From: Thermoleophilaceae bacterium
Lineage (GTDB): Bacteria; Actinomycetota; Thermoleophilia; Solirubrobacterales; Thermoleophilaceae
Length of the DNA stretch: 64,000 nucleotides
Assembly (NCBI GenBank): GCA_030447875.1
Contig: JAUJOA010000002.1
Span: 62,001 to 126,000 of the forward strand
Reading direction: 5' to 3'
Below the pieces are notes generated by a model. That model was not told the origin of the DNA. It was given only the letters and a program-made list of their open reading frames with translations, and searched no databases. Shown one piece after another: positions 54,630 to 61,509 of this stretch; position 1 is the first letter of the stretch; each line of letters opens with the position of its first letter. The translations under genes were made by a program, and so were the position numbers.

Positions 54630-55379
54630 ATGTCCGGACATTCCAAGTGGTCGTCGATCAAGCACAAGAAGGGGGCTACCGACGCCAGGCGCGGACAGCT
54701 CTTCACGAAGCTCGCGCGCGCGATCCAGGTGGCCGCTCGCGAGGGCGGCGCCGATCCCGCAGGCAACGCGGCGCTCGCCAATGCCGTGCAGAAGGCAAAG
54801 GAAGCGCGCATGCCGAAGGACAACATCGAGCGGGCCATCGCCAAGGGCACGGGGGCGGATGCCGACGCCCAGGCGATCGAGACGGTGGTGTACGAGGGTT
54901 ACGGGCCCGGGGGCGTCGCGATACTCGTCGAGGCACTGACCGACAACCGCAACCGCAGCGGGTCCGAGATCCGGAATCTCTTCACGCGGAACGGCGGGAG
55001 CCTGGGCGAGCCGGGCTCCGTCGCGTGGAACTTTCACAAGAAGGGCGTGATCCTGGTCGACGCCGAGCGGCATTCCGAGGACGAGCTGATCGTGGCGATC
55101 GACGAAGGGGCGGAGGACGTCTCGATCGACGACGACGTGTACGAAGTCGTTACGGCGCCGACGGACCTGCCCCGCGTGCGCGCGGCGCTCGAGGCCGCGG
55201 GGGTCGAGCTTCAGTCGGCCGATCTGACGATGCGGCCGTCGAACAGGATCGAGGTGGACGAGTCGGAGCTTCGCGCACTGCTGCGCGTGGTCGAGGGCCT
55301 GGAGGACCACGACGACGTGGCCGCGGTGCACGCCAACTTCGACGTGGACGCCGCGGCGCTCGAGCGAGCCGCGGCCTGA
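54630..55379 (+). CDS. yebC: YebC/PmpR-family transcriptional regulator
   Basis: 249 residues. Widespread DNA-binding or translation-associated protein. SGHSKWSSIKHKKGATDARR at the start, FTKLARAIQVAAREGG, KEARMPKDNIERAIAKG, YEGYGPGGVAILVE and LTDNRNRSGSEIRNLF are all hallmark. Normally sits directly upstream of ruvC. Here two glycosyltransferase-like genes have been placed between them. Confidence 0.96.
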   Translation: MSGHSKWSSIKHKKGATDARRGQLFTKLARAIQVAAREGGADPAGNAALANAVQKAKEARMPKDNIERAIAKGTGADADAQAIETVVYEGYGPGGVAILVEALTDNRNRSGSEIRNLFTRNGGSLGEPGSVAWNFHKKGVILVDAERHSEDELIVAIDEGAEDVSIDDDVYEVVTAPTDLPRVRAALEAAGVELQSADLTMRPSNRIEVDESELRALLRVVEGLEDHDDVAAVHANFDVDAAALERAAA

Positions 55380-55392
55380 GCGCGACCCTCGC

Positions 55393-57033
55393 TCAGCGAT
55401 CCAGGCCGGCCGCCTCGAAGGCCGCGCCGCGCCACTGACGCTCGGAGTGCAGGAGGAAGTAGTCGACCTCCGGGTTCCAGGTGTGGCCGGTGCCGTGCCG
55501 ATTCATCAGGTAGCCGAAGCCGTGCGTTCGATGCACGCGATGTGAGGCGCCCACGATCGCGCTGATCAGGGGCGCCTGTTCCCGCCTGCGGACGGCCGCC
55601 CACCCGCCGACCTCGATCAAGGTGTCGCGGTGAACGAGGAGGGCGCCACTCGTGATACGGCGGTCGGAGGTCTCGGCATCGCGAGCGAACCGTCGAATCG
55701 TGATCCCGAGGTCCGCGAGGAACAGGAACTCCGCGGCTTTGCCGACGAGCGCCGCGCCCGAGTACTCATGCGCGAGCACGAGGTCCCACAGGTGGTCCTC
55801 GGCGTACCAGTCGTCGTCGTCCATCTTCACGATCAGCTCGCCGCGTGCGGCCTCGACCCCGAGGTTCAGGGCGTCGCCCAGCGGCAGTCTGCCGTCGGCG
55901 CGGACGATCGACAGCGGTCCCTCGACCTGGTGCTCCAGCGTCTCGGCGACGTCCGGCGAGAAGTCGTCGCCGTGAAGGACCACGATGAGCTCGCGCGGCT
56001 GATAGCTCTGGCGGTTCACCTGCCGTATCGCGGGCTCGAGGAAGTTCGGGCGCTTGGTCGCGAGGAGCACGCTGAGCCGTGCCGGCTGTTCGACCGAACG
56101 ACCGAGAGCCTCGGCGATCGTGCGCCACGTCGCGACACCTGAGTGGCACTTCAGCGCCGCTCGCCTGAGTCGCACGCTGACGAGCTCCCGCGCGTGCCGG
56201 TCCCGCAGGTCCTGGATCGACACCGCGGCCAGCGCATCGCGAAGCTCCGGGGACAGCAGGTCGAGGAACTCTCGTCTGCGATCGACGAGAGCCGTCGGAA
56301 TCCCGCTCGCGGCCAGGCGCACGATGAGCGCCGCCTCGGTCCGAGGGTCGGGATGCAGCCCGGGATGGCCGAGCACCCCACGGTAGGGCTTGAGCCTCCG
56401 AGCCAGGGCGGGTGCGCCGAGAGCCTCCCGGATGGGCTCCATGCCGCTCGGCAGCCCAACGTCGGCCGCGCCGCCCGGAAGGAAGACGTCCGTCGGGTCC
56501 GCCGCGGCGTCACGAATCGCTCCGAGGGCGCTGGACAGCTCCGCGGCCGTAGCTTCCGGCGAGACGACGACCGCGAACCGCTTCTCGGGTACCTGCGGAA
56601 AGTCGCAGGGGTTGAAGAGGAGCGGATCGACCGGCGGCACGAACGGCAGGGCCGTGGCCGCGGCGCCGTCGCGCCCGAGCCCGAGCTCGAGGTCCACGAG
56701 CCCGTCCCAGATCGGCTCCGTCCCGGCTGGGCCGTGGATTCCGACGATGCTCGCGCCGAGGTTGCGCGCCTCGCCCGTCAGGCGCTCCACCGCCGGTTGA
56801 TCGAACCCGGGCGGCTCGGCGTCGATGACGACGACCTCAGGTTGGCCGGCGAGGTTGCCCCCCAGCGAGTCGGCGGACGCTCGGCGGATCAGGACCGAGC
56901 GGACGCCGGAGCTCAGCTGCGAGAAGGCGAGCTCCCCTACGAACGCGACGCTCAGCCCGAGCCGCGGAAGCCGGGGTGAGCCGTGAGTGCCCCCCATCCG
57001 CGGCGACCGTAACAGGTAGCCTCTCGCAGCCAT
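55393..57033 (-). CDS. Two-part glycosyltransferase-like protein with GT2 domain
   Basis: About 546 residues from ATG 57033 (GAGG six bases upstream); ATG 56997 is an alternative. The first 320 residues form a Rossmann-like region (LSVAFVGELAFSQLSSG, GQPEVVVIDAEPPGFDQ, RGVLGHPGLHPDPRTEAAL) like the CgeB/GT4 type. The rest is a GT-A domain: LSVLLATKRPNFLEPAI, RELIVVLHGDDF, LPLGDALNLGVEAARG, and LIVKMDDDDWYAED with a DxD metal site. No membrane segments. Cell-surface polymer or protein glycosylation is likely. Head to head with another GT2-like gene. Confidence 0.77.
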   Translation of the reverse strand: MAARGYLLRSPRMGGTHGSPRLPRLGLSVAFVGELAFSQLSSGVRSVLIRRASADSLGGNLAGQPEVVVIDAEPPGFDQPAVERLTGEARNLGASIVGIHGPAGTEPIWDGLVDLELGLGRDGAAATALPFVPPVDPLLFNPCDFPQVPEKRFAVVVSPEATAAELSSALGAIRDAAADPTDVFLPGGAADVGLPSGMEPIREALGAPALARRLKPYRGVLGHPGLHPDPRTEAALIVRLAASGIPTALVDRRREFLDLLSPELRDALAAVSIQDLRDRHARELVSVRLRRAALKCHSGVATWRTIAEALGRSVEQPARLSVLLATKRPNFLEPAIRQVNRQSYQPRELIVVLHGDDFSPDVAETLEHQVEGPLSIVRADGRLPLGDALNLGVEAARGELIVKMDDDDWYAEDHLWDLVLAHEYSGAALVGKAAEFLFLADLGITIRRFARDAETSDRRITSGALLVHRDTLIEVGGWAAVRRREQAPLISAIVGASHRVHRTHGFGYLMNRHGTGHTWNPEVDYFLLHSERQWRGAAFEAAGLDR

Positions 57034-57202
57034 AAGCCCTCGGACGGATAGCACGAATCGCCCCACGGACGCCGCCTCGCGGCGACCGGACGCGCCACCG
57101 ACGGATCGCGACCGGCCGAGATCCACGCGCGTTCCCTGGAATCGGTGGAAGGAGCTGACGCCGCCTTCGGTTGGACACTCGGAGCCCTCGACGACCGTCT
57201 CG

Positions 57203-58819
57203 GTGATCCTCGTCGGCCAGGGGAGCCAGCTCTCGCGGGAGGCGCTCTCGACGCTTCAAGCCCAGACCTACCCGCGCTCACTCATCGACGTCCTGCTCCA
57301 TGGAGAGCCGCCGTCGGGGGGCAGCGAGCTCGCCGATCTGTTGGATGAGCTCGAGGTGTCGGTCGTCGGGGACGGCCGGTCCGCGGGTGAGGCCGCGGAC
57401 GGCGAGGTACTCGTCTTCCTCGGCGCCGACTCGCTTCACTCGCCACGCTCGCTGGAGGCGCACGTCCGCTGGCACGAGTCCGTGTCGGACGCGGTGGTCC
57501 TCGGGCAGCGGTGCGAGATCGCGCCTGCTCCGGGAGCTGATGCGGTCGGGCTGGTCCACGCCCTGAGCGAGGATCGCGGCGGTGACCTCGTCGCCGAGCT
57601 ATCCGAGCGGCCGGAGCCGTGGCAGAAGGCGCATCTCGAGCGCACGCGTGACCTCGCCGACGGCGGCGCGGACGTCTTCATGGTCGGCCTCGGGGGCAAT
57701 CACTCGATGCGAGGGGAGACGTTCCGGGCGGTGGGGGGCCACCGCGTGGCCGCCGGCAACGACTCGCATGGGCTCGAGCTCGCATACCGCCTGGCCGCCT
57801 TCGGCGCCGTGTTCGTCCTCGAGCGTGAGGCGGTGAGCTGGCGCGTGGTCGACGAGCTCCGCCCGCCCGACGGGGAGGACGGTCCGAAGAACGCCCCAGA
57901 GCTCGTCGACCGCGTCGCCCTCGGCGGTCTTAGGCCGACCGGACGCGGCCGGATCTTCGCGACGCCGGCGGTGGCGGTGACCTTTTCAGTGGTCGACGAG
58001 CCGGCCGAGGTCGTGGCGGCTGCCGTCGACACCGCCCTGGGCGGCCGGCTGAGCGACCTGGCGGTCAGGCTCGAAGTCGCCGATGGCTACACGGATCGCG
58101 CCTTCCTGGAGCGCTCCTTCGCGTCGGACCCGCGGGTGTCGATCACCGGTCAAGACGCGCCGAGCGAGCTCGGGGCGTGCGCATATCAGGTGCTGTTCCC
58201 TCCCTCGGCGGTCCCCGACACGATGACGTTCCAGGACATATACGACGTTGTGACGGAGGAGCCGCTCGGAGCGCTGTACGTGACCGTGCCGGGACGGCCC
58301 GCCGGTGAGGCGGTCGTTCGGGTCTTCCTCACCGGAGCGCTCGCGAGGTCGCGTCGCGTCGCCGCCGACGAGAACGTCGAGGTGGAGCCGGTCATCGCCG
58401 AGCTGTTCGGCGAGCGATGGATCAGCGGGGTGGAGGTGGGCGTCCGCGACTGGCGCGAGCCGGAGCCGCGGCTCGCCGATCAGGGGCCGCTCGCCTCCAA
58501 CCCGGAGCTCGTCAGGGAGCGAGCGAGGGCCGCCAGGGAGAAGGCGCGTGCCGAGCAAGCGAAGGCGAGCGCCGAGAGGGAGCGCGCCGAGGCTCGGGAC
58601 CAGCGCGCACGCACGAAGGCCGCGGAGGCGGAGAGCGAGGACGCCGCCGCGCGCGCCGAGGAGGCCGAGGCCGAGGCGGCCGCCGAGCGAGCGAAGCGGC
58701 GGAAGGCCGCCGATCGCCTCGACGCGGTGCAGCGGAGCCGGACGTACCGCCTGGCGCGCCTCATGTCGCGATCGAGCGCCGTGGCTCGCAGGCGCATGCG
58801 GCGTCGGCGCTCGAGCTGA
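57203..58819 (+). CDS. GT2-like glycosyltransferase with C-terminal coiled coil
   Basis: At least 538 residues. GTG 57203 is the first ordinary start codon, but the frame stays open with good codon bias back to about 57020. The true N-terminus is probably upstream, before TTVSVILVGQGSQLSREAL, with CTG 57155 behind GGAAGGAG a candidate. GT-A pattern: VLVFLGADSLHSPRSLEAH, GLGGNHSMRGETFRAVGGH, HGLELAYRLAAFGAVFVLE. Residues about 430-505 are an Ala/Glu/Arg coiled coil and the end RSRTYRLARLMSRSS is basic. The motif set lacks a clean DxD, so activity is uncertain. Placed between its head-to-head neighbour and ruvC. Confidence 0.72.
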   Translation: MILVGQGSQLSREALSTLQAQTYPRSLIDVLLHGEPPSGGSELADLLDELEVSVVGDGRSAGEAADGEVLVFLGADSLHSPRSLEAHVRWHESVSDAVVLGQRCEIAPAPGADAVGLVHALSEDRGGDLVAELSERPEPWQKAHLERTRDLADGGADVFMVGLGGNHSMRGETFRAVGGHRVAAGNDSHGLELAYRLAAFGAVFVLEREAVSWRVVDELRPPDGEDGPKNAPELVDRVALGGLRPTGRGRIFATPAVAVTFSVVDEPAEVVAAAVDTALGGRLSDLAVRLEVADGYTDRAFLERSFASDPRVSITGQDAPSELGACAYQVLFPPSAVPDTMTFQDIYDVVTEEPLGALYVTVPGRPAGEAVVRVFLTGALARSRRVAADENVEVEPVIAELFGERWISGVEVGVRDWREPEPRLADQGPLASNPELVRERARAAREKARAEQAKASAERERAEARDQRARTKAAEAESEDAAARAEEAEAEAAAERAKRRKAADRLDAVQRSRTYRLARLMSRSSAVARRRMRRRRSS

Positions 58820-58868
58820 TCGCCTGGCGAGAGGGCAGGCGTCCGGGCGCCGGCGCAGAATCCCTCGC

Positions 58869-59360
58869 ATGGTGGTCGTCCTCGGCATCGATCCCGGCAC
58901 GGCGCACACCGGATACGGCGTGGTGCTCTCGCGCGGGCAGCGGCTGGCCGCCCTCGACGGAGGAGTGATCGGCACGGGGCCCGACGAGCGGCTCGAGCGT
59001 CGGCTGGCGCGGATCCACGCGCGCGTGTGCGACCTGATCGCCGAGCACGAGCCGAGCGCCGTGGCCATCGAGGACCTCTTCTTCGGCCGGAACGTGCGTA
59101 CCGCCTTCGCCGTTGGGCAGGCGCGCGGAGCGGTTCTGCTGTCCGCGGGCCTGGCGGGCGTCCCCTGCTACTCGTACACGCCGCAGGCGGTCAAGCAGGC
59201 GGTGTGCGGATCGGGGCGTGCCGAGAAGGAGCAGGTCCAGCGCATGGTCGGAGCGCTGCTTGCGCTGGCCGGGCCTCCGGAGGATGACCACGCCTCGGAC
59301 GCGCTGGCCGTCGCGATCTGCCACGCGAACGGAAGTCCGGTCCGGGCGGCGCTGGCGTGA
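58869..59360 (+). CDS. ruvC: Holliday junction resolvase RuvC
   Basis: 163 residues from ATG 58869. Cuts Holliday junctions in recombination. [18 protein letters not shown] holds the first catalytic Asp, [19 protein letters not shown] the Glu and the conserved FF, and [17 protein letters not shown] the final Asp pair. Normal length. GTGA overlap with ruvA. No LexA box in the 50 bases upstream. Confidence 0.96.
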   Translation: MVVVLGIDPGTAHTGYGVVLSRGQRLAALDGGVIGTGPDERLERRLARIHARVCDLIAEHEPSAVAIEDLFFGRNVRTAFAVGQARGAVLLSAGLAGVPCYSYTPQAVKQAVCGSGRAEKEQVQRMVGALLALAGPPEDDHASDALAVAICHANGSPVRAALA

Positions 59361-59929
59361 TCGCGTCGATCGCCGGGACGGTCACGGTCCGGCGTCCGGA
59401 CCACGTCGTCGTGGAGTGCGGCGGCGTGGGCTATCGCCTGGCCGTCTCCGCCGAGACGCTTCGCTCCGTTCCCGCCGCGGGGAAGCAGATCCGGCTCCAG
59501 ACCCACCTCGTCCTTCGCGACGACGGCATGCACCTCTACGGCTTCGCGAGCGAGGAGGAGCGCGACCTCTTCCTGATGCTGGTAGGCGTGCAGAGCGTCG
59601 GGCCGAAGGTCGCCCTGGCGGTCCTCTCGGGCGGTACCACCCGCGAGCTCCTGAACGCCATCGCGGCCGGCGACTCGGCACGCTTCCAGGCCGTCCCGGG
59701 GATCGGCAAGCGCACCGCCGAGCGTGTCATCGTCGAGCTACGCGAGAAGGTCGCGGGGGCGGCGGTCGACGAGATCGTGATCACCCGCAGCGACGACCCT
59801 CGCACGCTTGCGCGCCAGGCTCTCGTGGGTCTCGGCTTCGGCCCCGAGGAGGCCGACGGCCTGCTCGACGACGCCTCGGGCGAGACCCCCGAGGAGCTGA
59901 TCGCCGAGGCTCTGAAGGCGGCCCGATGA
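59357..59929 (+). CDS. ruvA: Holliday junction DNA helicase subunit RuvA
   Basis: 190 residues from GTG 59357. Binds the junction and targets RuvB. OB-fold N-terminus ([20 protein letters not shown]), two helix-hairpin-helix units ([39 protein letters not shown]), and the mobile C-terminal domain ([19 protein letters not shown]). Overlaps ruvC and ruvB by 4 bases. Confidence 0.97.
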   Translation: MIASIAGTVTVRRPDHVVVECGGVGYRLAVSAETLRSVPAAGKQIRLQTHLVLRDDGMHLYGFASEEERDLFLMLVGVQSVGPKVALAVLSGGTTRELLNAIAAGDSARFQAVPGIGKRTAERVIVELREKVAGAAVDEIVITRSDDPRTLARQALVGLGFGPEEADGLLDDASGETPEELIAEALKAAR

Positions 59930-60984
59930 GCTCTCCGGCCGAAGGCGGCGGGATCAGGACGCCCGGAGTCGACAGGGTCCATGCGCCCGTGGCTGCAGCG
60001 GGGGAGGATGAGCTCGACCGGTCGTTGCGGCCGCGCCGACTCGAGGACTTCGTCGGGCAGCGTTCGGTGAAGGGGCAGCTCTCGGTCTTCATCGAGGCCG
60101 CTCGCGCGCGCGGCGAGGCGCTCGACCACGTGCTGCTGGCGGGTCCGCCCGGGCTCGGCAAGACCTCGCTCGCCCAGATCGTGGCGGCGGAGCTCGACGT
60201 TCCGTTCGTGCAGACCGCCGGGCCGGCGCTCGAGCGAAAGGGCGACGTGGCCTCGTATCTCACCGCGCTTGAGCCGCGCTCGGTCTTCTTCGTCGACGAG
60301 GTTCACCGTCTTCCGCGGGCGCTCGAGGAGACGTTCTACCCCGCCATGGAGGACCGCAGGCTGCCGATCACCGTCGGCCAGGGCGCCGGGGCGAGGGTGG
60401 TGACCCTCGACCTCCCGGACTTCACGATGATCGGCGCCACCACCCGCACGGGGCTCCTCACCACGCCGCTGCGCGACCGCTTCGGGGTGACGCACCGGCT
60501 GGATCTCTACGACCAGGACGAGCTGGCCCAGGTCATCCGCCGCTCCGCGGGAATCCTCGACGTGGAGATCGACGAGGGCGGCGCTGAGTCGATCGCCGCG
60601 CGCTCGCGCGGGACGCCCCGCGTGGCCAACCGGCTGATGAAGCGCGTGCGTGACTACGCCGAGGTTCGCGGAGCGGGCTACATCGACGCCGAGGTGGCCC
60701 GCGAGGCGCTCGATCTGCTCGAGGTGGACGAGGCCGGGCTCGACCGGCTCGATCGTGACATCCTGAAGACGATCTGCGAGAAGTTCGACGGCGGTCCGGT
60801 CGGGCTGTCCACGCTGGCCGTGTCGGTGGCCGAGGAGGCAGACACCATCGAGGACGTGTACGAGCCGTACCTGCTCCAGCAGGGACTCATCAAGCGGACG
60901 CCGCGTGGCCGCGTGGCCACGGCCGCCGCGTACACCCACCTCGGCCTGACTCCGCCCGGCTCCGCGTCCGCAAGCCTGTTCTGA
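59926..60984 (+). CDS. ruvB: Holliday junction branch migration ATPase RuvB
   Basis: 352 residues from ATG 59926. AAA+ motor. [20 protein letters not shown], Walker [14 protein letters not shown], Walker [17 protein letters not shown], sensor 1 [10 protein letters not shown], and the C-terminal winged helix ([20 protein letters not shown]). Complete. Followed after 71 bases by the zinc-PAS gene. Confidence 0.98.
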   Translation: MSSPAEGGGIRTPGVDRVHAPVAAAGEDELDRSLRPRRLEDFVGQRSVKGQLSVFIEAARARGEALDHVLLAGPPGLGKTSLAQIVAAELDVPFVQTAGPALERKGDVASYLTALEPRSVFFVDEVHRLPRALEETFYPAMEDRRLPITVGQGAGARVVTLDLPDFTMIGATTRTGLLTTPLRDRFGVTHRLDLYDQDELAQVIRRSAGILDVEIDEGGAESIAARSRGTPRVANRLMKRVRDYAEVRGAGYIDAEVAREALDLLEVDEAGLDRLDRDILKTICEKFDGGPVGLSTLAVSVAEEADTIEDVYEPYLLQQGLIKRTPRGRVATAAAYTHLGLTPPGSASASLF

Positions 60985-61055
60985 GGTCCGGGGCGGGCCC
61001 GAGCTCCGCGCGGCTAACCTGCTGCTTAGGCGCCACGCCTACCCTTCTGCAAGCC

Positions 61056-61499
61056 ATGCCCAACTTCATCTGCCCCAACTGCGGCAACCGCAGCATCGCG
61101 ACCGATCGGACCTCCGGGTTCCGCGACCAGCCGAAGGGTTGTGCGCGCTGCGGCTTCGGCTTCCTGTTCGAGCTGCTGGACGACTACTACCCGGCGCCCA
61201 ATGCGGCGTTCGTCGTCTGCGACGCCGACGCGCGCGTGATCGGCTGCGGCCGAGGCGTCCGCGAGCTCGTGGGACTCGGCGATAGCGACCTGATCGGTCG
61301 GCCGGTCCGCGACGTGCTCGGCCTCGAGTTCCAGAACGGCGACGACCACATCGGCACCGCGCTCGAGTGGGGCGTCCGTGTGCTCGACAAGCCCGTCGTC
61401 GTGCACGCGGAGGGCGACCGGCCCGAGCCCGCCCAAGCCGACATCTTTCCCGCCTACGACGAGGACGGGGGCCTTCTCCTGGTCCTGACGCCCAGGTAG
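61056..61499 (+). CDS. Zinc-ribbon plus PAS-like domain protein
   Basis: 147 residues. Four cysteines make a ribbon: Cys6-x2-Cys9 and Cys29-x2-Cys32 (FICPNCGNRS, GCARCGFGF). From about residue 38 a PAS-like domain follows: LLDDYYPAPNAAFVVCDADA, IGCGRGVRELVGLGDSDLIG, RPVRDVLGL, and a terminal LLLVLTPR strand. No output domain, no membrane segment. It may bind a ligand or redox signal and act on protein or nucleic acid through the ribbon. It lies between ruvB and secDF, where many bacteria have yajC. The 71-base leader carries the small hairpin TAGGCG/CGCCTA. Confidence 0.8.
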   Translation: MPNFICPNCGNRSIATDRTSGFRDQPKGCARCGFGFLFELLDDYYPAPNAAFVVCDADARVIGCGRGVRELVGLGDSDLIGRPVRDVLGLEFQNGDDHIGTALEWGVRVLDKPVVVHAEGDRPEPAQADIFPAYDEDGGLLLVLTPR

Positions 61500-61509
61500 C
61501 GCGTCCGGC

